From: Rhizobium herbae
GTDB taxonomy: Bacteria > Pseudomonadota > Alphaproteobacteria > Rhizobiales > Rhizobiaceae
NCBI RefSeq assembly: GCF_017873135.1
Contig: NZ_JAGGJV010000014.1
Coordinates: forward strand, 1-64,000
Length of the DNA stretch: 64,000 nucleotides
Direction: 5' to 3'
Shown: piece after piece, positions 16,727-25,068 of the stretch
Position numbering within the stretch: the stretch's first letter is position 1
Layout: each line of letters begins with the position of its first letter
Program-made: the position numbers and the translations under genes
The notes under the pieces: model-generated
What the model was told of the DNA's origin: nothing
The model's database searches: none
The model's input: the letters and a program-made list of their open reading frames with translations, nothing else

Positions 16727-16945
16727 CTAATTGGCAGCGCCTTCCGGCGCGATTTCCGTTGCGGTTTCCGGCGCGGGCTTCAGCAGGCCGCGTTCGGTGA
16801 GGTTGGCGACGATCGGATGCGTCTCCGGCAGATCGGCGTAGGATTTGCCGGGGATCAGCATCACCGGTTCGGCCCGGCCTTCGATGTCGAGCGGTGTGGT
16901 CGGGCCTGAATAGATCAGCCCTTTTTTGAGCGCTTGCTTTGCCAC
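16727..16945 (-). CDS. Mu gp38-like protein (DUF2635)
   Basis: The 72-residue protein resembles DUF2635, a short protein encoded directly before the sheath gene in Mu-like phages; the segment PTTPLDIEGRAEPVMLIPG is characteristic. The GTG at 16945 was chosen because AAAGGA lies at correct spacing upstream; longer in-frame extensions overlap the preceding gp37 gene. Its structural role is not established. Confidence 0.78.
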   Translation of the reverse strand: MAKQALKKGLIYSGPTTPLDIEGRAEPVMLIPGKSYADLPETHPIVANLTERGLLKPAPETATEIAPEGAAN

Positions 16946-16956
16946 GTTGGTCCTTT

Positions 16957-17448
16957 CTAGGATTGAGAGATTGCCGGGCGCATCAGCGGAGCCGGTGGCT
17001 GACGGACGCGAGGAACGGCCGGGATCGGCAGGGCGATAACCGTCTGCCAGCGCCAAACCCCGTCCTTTTCATCATCAAGGAAATCGCGAACGATCTCGGC
17101 TGGGCCTGCACCGGCAAAGCTGTTGCCTTGGATCGAGAGGCGAACGTCTTCGAGGTGGTTGTAAGCGCCACCTTCGCCACGCAGCGACCGGCACAAAAGT
17201 ACCAGGGCGAATTCCATGCGCCGCGACTGGGCGGTGTTGGCCGGACCCTTGGCGGCGGCAAATCGCGACCCGGAATAGTGGATCAGCAATGCGGCTGGCA
17301 GATTGCCGAAATCATAGGTTTTCGGGTCGGCCGGGAAGACCTCGACTTTGCATTGCCCGGAAACATCCTCTTTTAGGCGCTCCAGCAGTCCGTTCTCGAC
17401 CTTCTCGATGATCAGCGGTGGGCGGATGGTGCGCAGGCTCTCGGTCAT
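16957..17448 (-). CDS. Mu gp37-like neck/tail protein (DUF1834)
   Basis: The 163-residue protein matches the Mu gp37/DUF1834 group, thought to be a tail terminator or neck component. GNLPAALLIHYSGSRF near residue 48 and LRGEGGAYNHLEDVR near 90 are family-like. It lies between gp36 and gp38, as in Mu. Confidence 0.78.
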   Translation of the reverse strand: MTESLRTIRPPLIIEKVENGLLERLKEDVSGQCKVEVFPADPKTYDFGNLPAALLIHYSGSRFAAAKGPANTAQSRRMEFALVLLCRSLRGEGGAYNHLEDVRLSIQGNSFAGAGPAEIVRDFLDDEKDGVWRWQTVIALPIPAVPRVRQPPAPLMRPAISQS

Positions 17449-17450
17449 CG

Positions 17451-17915
17451 CTACCAGCCCTTCAGGATGTGACTGACACGCGAAGGCGGAATGATCGCCT
17501 CGACCTTCGATCCACCTGCCTCGCCGTTAACGGGTTCACCGGCGATCGGCAGCTCAGCCTTGCCGGTGGCAACGAGCTTCCAGAAGGCAAGCGCGTCGTC
17601 ATGGCGCTTTTTCACGGTCTCGTCGGATTGGCCTTGAGCGCCTGGGCGCGACCGGAGCCGGTATCGCGCCACGTCGCTGATATGGCCTTTGACAACCGGA
17701 GGCGTCGTTTCCGGGTTCAGTGTCTCGATGACGGCATAACGAGCCCGCGCATATCCGATCAGCAGCTCTTCGGAAAACACAATAGCCTCTTCGATCTTGT
17801 CGACCATCAACGCCCGGCCTGCGGGATCATTGAGGTTGCCGTAACCGGCGACCTGCAGCAGCTCGTCCAGTCCGACGGTGGTCTTGAATTCTTCGATCGT
17901 CAGAAAGCGGGTCAC
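17451..17915 (-). CDS. Mu gp36-like protein (DUF1320), head-tail adaptor
   Basis: The 154-residue protein matches DUF1320/gp36 of Mu: LTIEEFKTTVGLDELLQVAG at the start, then helical segments including DEAIVFSEELLIGYARARYA-like sequence and DVARYRLRSRPGAQGQSDETVKKRHDDALAFWK in the C-terminal half. This family resembles head-tail connector proteins such as gp6/gp15. It is followed 2 bp later by gp37. Confidence 0.82.
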   Translation of the reverse strand: MTRFLTIEEFKTTVGLDELLQVAGYGNLNDPAGRALMVDKIEEAIVFSEELLIGYARARYAVIETLNPETTPPVVKGHISDVARYRLRSRPGAQGQSDETVKKRHDDALAFWKLVATGKAELPIAGEPVNGEAGGSKVEAIIPPSRVSHILKGW

Positions 17916-17990
17916 GGATCAAATCTCGATTGAGAGGATGCAGGGCGGCAAATGTCGCCGCCCTGCTGGCAAGAGCCCGGCTTGAGAGGC

Positions 17991-18416
17991 TTAGGGTCGG
18001 GGCTCTTTGACGGGTTTCGCCTTTTCGGCGGCCGTGGCGCGCGCTTCAGCGGCAGCGATCTTCTCCGCCGCATCGGTTCGGGCGGCTTCGATCGCCGTGG
18101 CAGCTTCCGCCTGGGCGGCGCTAACGCGGCGCTCTGCCTCTGCCACCTTGTCGGTGGCTTCCGCTTCGATGCGCTCGGTGATGGCGCGGATGTCGGCGAC
18201 CTGCTCGGCCACCGCGTGGGCGACCGCGTTATCGAAATCGACACTGGTCAGAACGTCAGCGCCGATCATCTTGACGCTATCGCGATCAACCACGTCGGCA
18301 GCAATCAGGGCGGCCAGCACGCCCTCGGTCACATTGACCTTCTCGCCGGACTTCCGGAATTTGCCGTCGATCTTTGCAGGCCCGGACAGGCGCAGGCTGA
18401 TGTTGCGCTCCTCCAT
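17991..18416 (-). CDS. Helical head-region protein of unknown function
   Basis: The 141-residue product has a globular N-terminus (~1-70; SLRLSGPAKIDGKFRKSGEKVNV) resembling small phage head-associated proteins and an almost purely Ala/Glu/Arg helical second half (~70-141), a likely coiled coil. It starts at the stop codon of the capsid gene. Proteins at this locus in Mu-like phages are usually uncharacterised; a minor head or scaffold-like role is possible. Confidence 0.6.
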   Translation of the reverse strand: MEERNISLRLSGPAKIDGKFRKSGEKVNVTEGVLAALIAADVVDRDSVKMIGADVLTSVDFDNAVAHAVAEQVADIRAITERIEAEATDKVAEAERRVSAAQAEAATAIEAARTDAAEKIAAAEARATAAEKAKPVKEPRP

Positions 18417-19366
18417 TATTGCGCTCCCGCATTCTGGAAGAGGAAGCCGCCTTCCGCCCCCGTCAGGATGGCGCGGCGCTCGACCTTGGTGGGGTAAATC
18501 CAGCTGTCGTTGCTGCGCTCGAAATACGGCTGCTCGACCTGCGGATAGCCACGCAGTTCATAGGTGTAGCCAAAGGACGGAACTTGGAAATTGTCTCCGG
18601 TTTCCGGCACGTAGGCGAGAATGGCATCGTCGCCCCAGACATCGTTGGCGAGCGCGCTATCGTCGGCCGTCTCCGGCAGAAAGACGGCCGCGCCGATGAC
18701 CACCTTCTTGATGTCGAGATAAGCTGCGATCATTTCGACCGTGATGCTGTCCTTCGACGTATACTTGAACTGCTCCTTGATCTTCGGATGGTTCTTCAGC
18801 GCGTTGCCGGCGTTGGGTCCGAAAACGACCGTATTGGGATAGCGGCCGATGGAGCGGCGAATGGCTTCCTTGCCGGCGTCAAAGTCGGCCTTGGGATCGC
18901 TCGCCGGATCGGTCCAGCGATCGGCGCCGACAAGGGCGAGCTTGTGGTTCGCGTCGTAGGTCGCGGCTGTGCGGGCGATCTGGGCGCTCTCGTATTCGAG
19001 ATTGAGGTCGATCGCGTCGAGCACCATGTTGACGGCACCCGCGCCGAGATCAATGCCCGGCACGCTTTCCGCCTCTTCCTGATGCTCGACCGGCACCACG
19101 CCTTCAAGCGCGTCCTGCACCAGCGAAACCGGGTCGGAGGCGTAGCCGTACTGGATACGCTTCTTGTCCGCGCCCGGCGCACGGCGGGTGTTCAGCATGC
19201 GAAAAGCTTCCTTGCCGAACTTGATGACGCGCATCGAGCGGTTCGGGATCGAGACACGCGGAAACAGCGTGGATGCGATGAAAGTGGAATTGCGATAGCC
19301 GCGTGCGTGGGTCGAAAGGATCGGGTCGATCACGGCAGCAGTGCGCTGATTGAGGGCTTTGGTCAT
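18416..19366 (-). CDS. Major capsid protein
   Basis: The 316-residue protein is placed immediately after the protease/scaffold and decoration genes, and its sequence (STFIASTLFPRVSIPNRSM near residue 27; PNTVVFGPNAGNALKNHP near 165) is that of a phage major capsid protein of the E-like/gpT-like HK97 class. About 300 residues is typical of Mu gpT. It would form the icosahedral shell. No other protein in the window competes for this role. Confidence 0.88.
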   Translation of the reverse strand: MTKALNQRTAAVIDPILSTHARGYRNSTFIASTLFPRVSIPNRSMRVIKFGKEAFRMLNTRRAPGADKKRIQYGYASDPVSLVQDALEGVVPVEHQEEAESVPGIDLGAGAVNMVLDAIDLNLEYESAQIARTAATYDANHKLALVGADRWTDPASDPKADFDAGKEAIRRSIGRYPNTVVFGPNAGNALKNHPKIKEQFKYTSKDSITVEMIAAYLDIKKVVIGAAVFLPETADDSALANDVWGDDAILAYVPETGDNFQVPSFGYTYELRGYPQVEQPYFERSNDSWIYPTKVERRAILTGAEGGFLFQNAGAQ

Positions 19367-19377
19367 GGGCGGGTTTC

Positions 19378-19716
19378 CTAACGGACGAGAATGGTGACGA
19401 ATTCGCCATCGGCAGCGGTCGTGAGCGCCCAGGCGAAATCATTGACGGGAGACGCGCCGATCTTCTTGACACCACCGGCAGCGGCCGACATCAGTCGATC
19501 ACCCTTGGTGACGATCCCGCGAGCGCGAACGCGGGCGATACCGATGGCCAGCAGCGCCACGTCCAGACCGATCTCGGTGGCCGGATGTTTGGCGATACCC
19601 TTGACCGGCGCGTCGTCGGTCGTGACCTTGGCATCTGTGAAGCCCACGAGATCGAGGGCGTCGAACAGACTGGTGGCCGTCGCGGTCAAGGACAGAACGT
19701 CGTGAAAATACTGCAA
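19378..19716 (-). CDS. Capsid decoration protein (DUF2190-like)
   Basis: The 112-residue protein resembles DUF2190 capsid cement proteins: a predicted small beta-barrel with GIVTKGDRLMSAAAGGVKK, a recurring motif in that group, and a position between the protease/scaffold and capsid genes. Such proteins bind the expanded shell and stabilise it. Confidence 0.72.
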   Translation of the reverse strand: MQYFHDVLSLTATATSLFDALDLVGFTDAKVTTDDAPVKGIAKHPATEIGLDVALLAIGIARVRARGIVTKGDRLMSAAAGGVKKIGASPVNDFAWALTTAADGEFVTILVR

Positions 19717-19727
19717 GGGCTGGCTCC

Positions 19728-20186
19728 TTAAGAAACCGCACGCACGGCGTCGAGGAAGGCCATGCCGGGATGTTGAAGCTGATGCGCGATTGCCCGCGCG
19801 TGGATATCGAGCTGCTCGGCGTCGACCGGCTTGCCGTCCGACGCGAACGAGGCCGAACCGGCTTCCGAGCCTGGGGCAGGAAGTTCGGTGCGACCGAAGG
19901 AAATGACCTTCGGCTGCTCGGAGAGGATCGTGCGGAATGCCTGGGCGAGCGGCACGGCAGCTTCACCGGCCGCGAACGAAACCGATGTCTCGATTGGCAC
20001 GGCGTCGAGAAAGGCGACGATCTTGTCTTTCGACGCCGGGATGATCTTGCCTTCAGTCACGAGGGTTTCGGCAAAAGAGACGTTGTCGGCGTGGGCAATC
20101 TTTTGCTCGCGTTCCTTCAGGTTCGCTTCGCGGGTGGTAAAATCGGCCTCCCGCGCTGCGAAAGCTGGGTCAGTCTGTAGGGTCAA
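19728..20186 (-). CDS. Nested capsid scaffold protein (Mu gpZ-like), internal start
   Basis: Inside the protease gene an AAGGAG ribosome site (20193-20198) stands six bases before an in-frame TTG at 20186. The resulting 152-residue product is the helical, charged C-terminal part (READFTTREANLKEREQK) expected of a scaffold. In Mu the scaffold gpZ is likewise translated from an internal start within gene I. The start is inferred from the unusually good ribosome site; the protein has not been shown. Confidence 0.7.
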   Translation of the reverse strand: MTLQTDPAFAAREADFTTREANLKEREQKIAHADNVSFAETLVTEGKIIPASKDKIVAFLDAVPIETSVSFAAGEAAVPLAQAFRTILSEQPKVISFGRTELPAPGSEAGSASFASDGKPVDAEQLDIHARAIAHQLQHPGMAFLDAVRAVS

Positions 20187-20837
20187 GTCATTCTCCTTTG
20201 TCGGCGCAGGCGCGGGCGTAGAAAAAGCGGGGCGTGCGGGAGGGTTGGAAATTGTGGCGTCGTTCAGCCATTCGAGCTGGTAGCTGGGCAGCGCCTTGTC
20301 GGCGTCTTCCATCCCGAATTTCTCGATTAGAAATTCACGCAGCATGCGCAGCAGCGATGACGTCTGCTCAAAGCCGCGCTCGCCAAAGCTGGCGCTGAAG
20401 GTGACGCTGTCGGTGGCATCGCCGGAGAACGCGACGTTCTTCAAGCCGGTCACGGCCGGAGCCATGCCACCGAGAAAACCAATGTGCTTGGGATACCAAG
20501 TGCCCGGCACTGGATTGGCAACGCCCTCCGGCCGGTGGAACTGAAGCGAGACCTTTTTGTAATGGCCGGCCTTCACTGCCTCGGAAAACGCCGGAGCGAT
20601 CTCGCCAACGGTCGCATGGAGAATGCCGGTTGCGGCGTCGAAGTCGAAGCTTTTCGCCCAACCGAATGCGGGGGCGTCTGTGGTCGGGTGACCGACGACG
20701 ATCGGGGCCGGAGCCGTCGCTTCGTCGTAAGCATCCGCGACCGCTTTCAGGTCAGCAGCCGAATAGCTGATCGCCGGGCCTTCCATCGGAGTGAAGGTGC
20801 CGGTCCGGAAAACTTCGATGCGGGCGGTTTTGGTCAT
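19728..20837 (-). CDS. Prohead protease gpI (Mu-like) with scaffold domain
   Basis: The 369-residue protein is the Mu-like prohead protease. Residues ~1-150 carry the protease domain (YSAADLKAVADAYDEA; APIVVGHPTTDAPAFGWAK; KKVSLQFHRPEG with GFLGGMAPAVTGLKNVAF). Residues ~215-369 form a charged helical scaffold, also made separately from an internal start. It processes the scaffold during prohead maturation. It is the first gene after a boundary hairpin, equivalent to the PI late operon of Mu. Confidence 0.88.
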   Translation of the reverse strand: MTKTARIEVFRTGTFTPMEGPAISYSAADLKAVADAYDEATAPAPIVVGHPTTDAPAFGWAKSFDFDAATGILHATVGEIAPAFSEAVKAGHYKKVSLQFHRPEGVANPVPGTWYPKHIGFLGGMAPAVTGLKNVAFSGDATDSVTFSASFGERGFEQTSSLLRMLREFLIEKFGMEDADKALPSYQLEWLNDATISNPPARPAFSTPAPAPTKENDLTLQTDPAFAAREADFTTREANLKEREQKIAHADNVSFAETLVTEGKIIPASKDKIVAFLDAVPIETSVSFAAGEAAVPLAQAFRTILSEQPKVISFGRTELPAPGSEAGSASFASDGKPVDAEQLDIHARAIAHQLQHPGMAFLDAVRAVS

Positions 20838-20891
20838 GCGGTCCTCAGCTCATTTGCTGAGAACGACCTTGCGGGATGCCGAAAACAAAAA
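20838..20891 (-). promoter_or_regulatory. Candidate late promoter region of the head/tail operon
   Basis: Between the hairpin at 20892-20914 and the protease ATG lie CTCAGC/GCTGAG (an inverted repeat with the ribosome-site region between) and the string CCCGCAA also seen near the other late starts. It is where the Mu PI late promoter would be expected. There is no recognisable sigma-70 consensus. Confidence 0.35.
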
Positions 20892-20914
20892 TGACCGGAC
20901 GTTAGGTCCGGTCA
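20892..20914 (-). terminator. Phage boundary hairpin, copy 2
   Basis: Minus strand: TGACCGGAC, 5-nt loop, GTCCGGTCA, then ATTTTTGTTTT, a strong intrinsic terminator. It stands between the PIN/DUF262/HEPN cassette and the protease gene. Confidence 0.87.
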
Positions 20915-21127
20915 GTGGCATTCGGGGTTGCGGGCACACAATGCGTCAGCTGATTGGACGATGCAAGCCTTCGCGACATCTGAGGTGACGGATTGGGGCG
21001 GCAATAGCGCCACAGTCGATTTCTAACGGGGGTCTAACGGGCCTCGCGTCAAATATTGGGATCACCGGCCCAGTGTCGGGGAGGACAGCGTCCTTGGTCA
21101 AGTACGAAACTTGGCCTCATATCACCC
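20915..21127. other. Non-coding stretch between boundary hairpin and PIN gene
   Basis: About 210 bp without a gene. The only feature noticed is a close direct repeat of TCTAACGGG (around 21022-21041). Confidence 0.4.
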
Positions 21128-22165
21128 TCAAGTGTCGAGCATGTCCCACTCATCGCCCGTGACCCACCGTAGGGCGCTAAGCTTGCCATTAATCATGCCC
21201 CATTCGAAATCACTCCACGGCCCGAGATTGTCGAGACCTATTTCGTCCTCCGTCTTCTTGGCGGCAGCCAGCGCGCCCTTCCAGATTTTATCGACCACGA
21301 CATACGGGTGATATCCGTCAAGTTTTCGAAATTCCTCGTTTGTTATAATCTCGGTTTCACCGTCTTCCACACTAGTCCGCAGGCCCCAGTGCCGGTTGTA
21401 CCAGACTTGGCGAGATAGAAGGTGTTGAGCGTCTAGAATCTCCGACAATCGGCGCGGCTGCTCCTGCCAATTGTGTTCGAATTCGTAATTGTCGAGCATT
21501 TCGCCGTCGATCGCTCGAATGACGTCCACGATGTTGATCGAGTAAGTCGACTTCGGCTTCGGAAACAATGGAACCAGATCGTCGTGGGGTAGCCGACGGT
21601 CGCCGTTGTGCTGCGAGAAGTCGCGGTAGTTGGAACTGACAAATACGAACGCCGTCTCTTGATCCGTCTCTGCAGCCATAGCCTCGGCATAAACTTCCAA
21701 ATGAATGGCATCCGCCATAGAATTTTTCGCAAGATGGAACGGCGCTATCTTCGCTAGAGCCCGGTCGGCAGCCTTCAGCTTAGCGGAATCGGAAACGTCG
21801 ATAGTGGGCCCGGTAACGAACAGCTTTTCGATTGTTTCCACCGTTCGCTTGGCCATGTCACCATTGATCGAAAGCTTGTGGTCAATCTCGGTGAGGGTCA
21901 ACAAAGCTGCGGACTTGGTGTCATTTTCACCGAACTGCGTGATAGCTTCCCGTACTCGCTTAAAATGGGAACTGAGGCCACGCCTAGTGTCATCGACCAC
22001 CCGATCCTTGTTTCGGGCGAACTCGCTGGGAATGGTTTCAGGCACGATCAGTTGGATAGCATCGGCGTCGACTAAGTCCTCGATGGCGGTCAACACGGGG
22101 ACTGCCCGGTAGTCCTTGGCTAAATCGAGCCACACGCACGTATCAATCAGAATCTTGGTTGTCAT
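21128..22165 (-). CDS. PIN-domain protein (DUF4935-type), prophage cargo
   Basis: This 345-residue protein has the acidic residues of a PIN ribonuclease: D8 in KILIDTCVWL, E in PETIPSEF (~43-48), D in ADAIHLEVYAE (~153) and the closing FVSSNYRDF (~180). The order and the SSNxxDF signature fit the DUF4935 PIN subfamily. A unique C-terminal half (~200-345) is rich in Trp and acidic residues and of unknown fold. The gene stands between the boundary hairpin and a divergent DUF262/HEPN pair, within a stretch of lower GC than the phage core. A role as an RNA-cleaving defence effector is inferred. Confidence 0.75.
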   Translation of the reverse strand: MTTKILIDTCVWLDLAKDYRAVPVLTAIEDLVDADAIQLIVPETIPSEFARNKDRVVDDTRRGLSSHFKRVREAITQFGENDTKSAALLTLTEIDHKLSINGDMAKRTVETIEKLFVTGPTIDVSDSAKLKAADRALAKIAPFHLAKNSMADAIHLEVYAEAMAAETDQETAFVFVSSNYRDFSQHNGDRRLPHDDLVPLFPKPKSTYSINIVDVIRAIDGEMLDNYEFEHNWQEQPRRLSEILDAQHLLSRQVWYNRHWGLRTSVEDGETEIITNEEFRKLDGYHPYVVVDKIWKGALAAAKKTEDEIGLDNLGPWSDFEWGMINGKLSALRWVTGDEWDMLDT

Positions 22166-22499
22166 GGAGCCTTCCTGGGCTTAGGCGGCGGGTTGCGGTT
22201 TATAGCCCATCCTTCGATTAAACAAAACGAGCGATCGCGGTAGCGGGAGCCGACCCCGCATCCGCGTCAAAGTGGATTTCCGATGGGGGTAACAGGCGTC
22301 TTTCCAAATTTCCGTGTCACCGCCTCTGTAAACGCACTTGCCGTTCCCCGGACAAACCCAGTCGTTTTTCCGCCGAGCTTAATTTAGCCAAAATTGAGGA
22401 TCGGAGACGGCGCGCAGAAGGGGCCTTGATCTCGATGCGGCTTGCTAACCTAGATATCGCGCTCTATTGCATGAAGACCCGATCTGTGAGGAGCTGTGC
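22166..22499. promoter_or_regulatory. Divergent intergenic region of the defence cassette
   Basis: About 330 bp separate the PIN gene from the DUF262 gene and must hold both promoters. TTGATC (22426-22431) with TAGATA (22451-22456) at 19-bp spacing is a possible rightward promoter; the spacing is slightly long. A GAGGAG ribosome site precedes the DUF262 ATG. Nothing convincing is seen for the leftward promoter. Confidence 0.35.
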
Positions 22500-23690
22500 A
22501 TGAATATCGAAGTCCTTTTGGGCGATCCGGAAGACGGTCCCGAAATTGCCGCGCCAGAAGCACAAGGTGTCGATCCGGATGAGTTTTTCGCTAAGAACGC
22601 TTTTCGCATCGTGTTCCAAACGAATAATTTCTTTTTGCCGCAGATCAGAGACTTGATTGAAAAGGGCGAGGTTCTGAATCTCCGTCCCGAATATCAGCGC
22701 CGGTTACGCTGGAGCACTGCTCAGAAATCGAAACTGATCGAATCTCTGCTTTTAAACATCCCAGTACCGCCCGTGTTCCTGTACGAGAGCGACGCGGCGA
22801 GGTACGAGGTTATGGACGGACAGCAGCGGCTGAACGCTGTTAAAGAGTTTTTGGCAGGCGACTTTGCGCTTACCTCTCTACCTGTGCTTAAGCCGTTGAA
22901 CGGGATTCGTTACTCCCGATGCCCGCCTCGCATCAAGCGAGCGTTAGAGCGCTCCAATTTGTCAGCGATTGTACTTCTTCTTGAAAGCGAAGCTGAAACG
23001 GCAGCTCAAAGCCGCCTCACCATGACGGATATCCGGCGCTTCATCTTCGACCGATTGAATACGGGAGGCACCAAGCTCAATCCGCAGGAAATCCGCAATG
23101 CGCTCAATCCAGGGCCCCTCAATCGGATCATTGTGGAACTTACGAGAAATAATCTCTTTACCGCGGTCTTCGACATCCCGCCGTACATCGAGACCGATCC
23201 AAACGACTACTATGAAAACCCTCTACGGCAAAAAAATACGCTCTACTCAAGCATGGCAGATTGCCAACTCGTGCTGCGTTACTTCGCTCTAAAAGACGAC
23301 ACGAACATTCGTGGTTCAATGAAGGCGATCCTAGATCGTGCAATGGAGTTGCAATTCACTGATGCGCAAGCCGATGTTATGAAACTGGAGTACATTGAGC
23401 GGTTTACATTCCTGTACACCCTCTTTGACGGTAAGCCTTTCTTGCTACCCGCCGATGAGAAGGGGCGCGAACGGGTATCTGCGGCCATTTACGATGCCTC
23501 AATGGTCGCGATAAATGAGCTTTGGGCGTCGCGTGCAACCATTGCCGCGGACGCGCCTGGCGTACGCGGGCGCATGATCAACGCAATGGCTGACGCCAAC
23601 ATAGTAACAATTCTCACGGGCCAAGCGAATACCGCCAACGCAATCAAGGAACGCATAAGGGTGTTGCGGCAGATTCTTCGCCCGGAGTAA
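22500..23690 (+). CDS. DUF262 (GmrSD N-terminal/ParB-like) protein, prophage cargo
   Basis: The 396-residue protein has the DUF262 signature set: PEYQRRLRWS (~63-72), DGQQRL (~106-111) and FDRLNTGGTKLNPQEIRNAL (~186-205). In GmrSD and BrxU such domains bind and hydrolyse nucleotides and gate the cutting of modified phage DNA. The usual C-terminal HNH nuclease domain is absent; the protein ends without an HxxP-type motif. The adjacent HEPN gene begins 3 bp after the stop, so the pair could split sensing and RNA cleavage. ATG 22500 was chosen for its GAGGAG site over an upstream TTG. Function is inferred. Confidence 0.82.
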   Translation: MNIEVLLGDPEDGPEIAAPEAQGVDPDEFFAKNAFRIVFQTNNFFLPQIRDLIEKGEVLNLRPEYQRRLRWSTAQKSKLIESLLLNIPVPPVFLYESDAARYEVMDGQQRLNAVKEFLAGDFALTSLPVLKPLNGIRYSRCPPRIKRALERSNLSAIVLLLESEAETAAQSRLTMTDIRRFIFDRLNTGGTKLNPQEIRNALNPGPLNRIIVELTRNNLFTAVFDIPPYIETDPNDYYENPLRQKNTLYSSMADCQLVLRYFALKDDTNIRGSMKAILDRAMELQFTDAQADVMKLEYIERFTFLYTLFDGKPFLLPADEKGRERVSAAIYDASMVAINELWASRATIAADAPGVRGRMINAMADANIVTILTGQANTANAIKERIRVLRQILRPE

Positions 23691-23693
23691 GTG

Positions 23694-24506
23694 ATGACAA
23701 CTGTGTTTGAGGTAATAGCCGAGGAATTCATCGACGACATGGAGGCGATCCGCTCTCTAGTCGTTACATTCTCAGATCCAAAGCAATTGTCCAAAGCGCG
23801 TATTGCAGCGGCCAACTCCGCTACTCTGCTGGTGGCGGCGACGTTTGAAGAATTTGTACGCGAAATGGCGCGGGAATTTGCGCGGGCGGTCGTGGCGGGA
23901 ACAGAGAGTTTTGACAAACTTCCTGCGAACCTAGCGAGCACCGCTTGGAAGCGCACAATGGATGGCCTTGCAAAGGTCAAATTCGACAATGCCAAGAAGG
24001 CCGGTTCCGAAAATATCTTTGGCGCCGCGCAGGCGCGTTTCACAATGATATATGAATTCTGCAAGGGCGACCTCTCGAAGGATATCTACCGCGAACTCAT
24101 TCATAATGAGAACAACATGCGGCCACGAGAGATCAATGGTCTATTTAAAGTCAGTGGGCTTAAAGATGTCTGTTCGATGGCTTCCGATAAGCAGCCCATG
24201 CTCGATGCATTCGGCGTGACCGACGCAGGTAAGGCGCACGGTCGTTTCGTAGAAAGTTTGGAAAACTTCTTCGAGCGCCGCAATGAAATTGCCCACTCTC
24301 TCAACGCAAAACAGTCGAGCAGTCCTGAACAGATCACTACCGATATCGAAATGCTGGAGAGTTTTGGGCGAGCCCTTTGCGAAACCCTGGGGACGGCAGC
24401 GCCACTACCATATTCACTTCCAGCCTTGGTGGCCGGAGAAGCGACAACATCCCTTGCTACGATGGTCGGAGCGCCGGAAGTGCCGCCGGCCGGCCCAGCG
24501 AATTGA
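23694..24506 (+). CDS. HEPN-domain protein (MAE_28990-like), probable ribonuclease
   Basis: The 270-residue protein is helical and contains RNEIAH at ~196-201, the R-x4-H active-site motif of HEPN ribonucleases, with an additional family-like segment LLVAATFEEFVREMAREF (~45-62). MAE_28990/MAE_18760-type HEPN proteins commonly neighbour DUF262 genes. It is translationally coupled to DUF262 (stop and start 3 bp apart; GGAG within the preceding gene). It faces the head gene gpG convergently, 20 bp away. RNA cleavage as a defence response is inferred from the motif. Confidence 0.78.
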   Translation: MTTVFEVIAEEFIDDMEAIRSLVVTFSDPKQLSKARIAAANSATLLVAATFEEFVREMAREFARAVVAGTESFDKLPANLASTAWKRTMDGLAKVKFDNAKKAGSENIFGAAQARFTMIYEFCKGDLSKDIYRELIHNENNMRPREINGLFKVSGLKDVCSMASDKQPMLDAFGVTDAGKAHGRFVESLENFFERRNEIAHSLNAKQSSSPEQITTDIEMLESFGRALCETLGTAAPLPYSLPALVAGEATTSLATMVGAPEVPPAGPAN

Positions 24507-24526
24507 CGCTCGGGCACTGACGCCGC

Positions 24527-24982
24527 TTATCTGAGCCACTCCGCAGCGATAGCCGCGATCTCCTGTTCGTCGTCGGCTCCCATGCCAAGATAAGGCCGGG
24601 CCAGGATCGTCGCTTTCATGTAGCCCTTCGATTCCCCGCCAAAGTGCATCATCGCGCCGTAGACCTTCGCCGTGCCCACTCTGACATCATCGGCGGACGC
24701 CTCCAAGTTGATTGAGCCTCGCAGAGCGCCGGAAAACCGAAGGATCGGTGTCGGCCCGTGTCCTTGAGCCTCACGTCGCGCAACGGTGACCGGCGAAAGC
24801 GGAGCCCATTTTTCGCCGTCCGGACTTTCCTCGTTGTCGAAATTATCGCCAACGGAGTTCAACAGATGTTCGCCGACGTTCTTGTAGAAACCCTGCTTGT
24901 TCTCCATCCGGTCGATCAAGGTGGTAAGCTCGGCGCGCATATCGGCGTCGTTGACGGTCGTCTTGTAACTGATGCCGCTCAT
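24527..24982 (-). CDS. Virion morphogenesis protein gpG (Mu-like)
   Basis: The 151-residue protein belongs to the phage virion morphogenesis family (Mu gpG; P2 gpS relatives), a factor for joining tails or a tail completion protein. SVGDNFDNEESPDGEKWAPLSPVTVARR and AMMHFGGE followed by ARPYLGMGADDE are hallmark segments. It is the last gene of the lysis/head operon; the cargo cassette is inserted right behind it. Confidence 0.87.
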   Translation of the reverse strand: MSGISYKTTVNDADMRAELTTLIDRMENKQGFYKNVGEHLLNSVGDNFDNEESPDGEKWAPLSPVTVARREAQGHGPTPILRFSGALRGSINLEASADDVRVGTAKVYGAMMHFGGESKGYMKATILARPYLGMGADDEQEIAAIAAEWLR

Positions 24983-25068
24983 GCTATAATTTCCCCTATC
25001 GGTGATGCGTCAGACTGGTGATGGGTCAAGTTTGCAAGCCGAGACTAAGGCCGGATCACCCCGGCCTT

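Noticed and set aside
25047..25068. Hairpin AAGGCCGG/CCGGCCTT between gpF and gpG as a terminator
   Set aside because: T-tract is only on the plus strand, antisense to the operon, and gpG follows 65 bp later; not convincing as a terminator for the phage genes.
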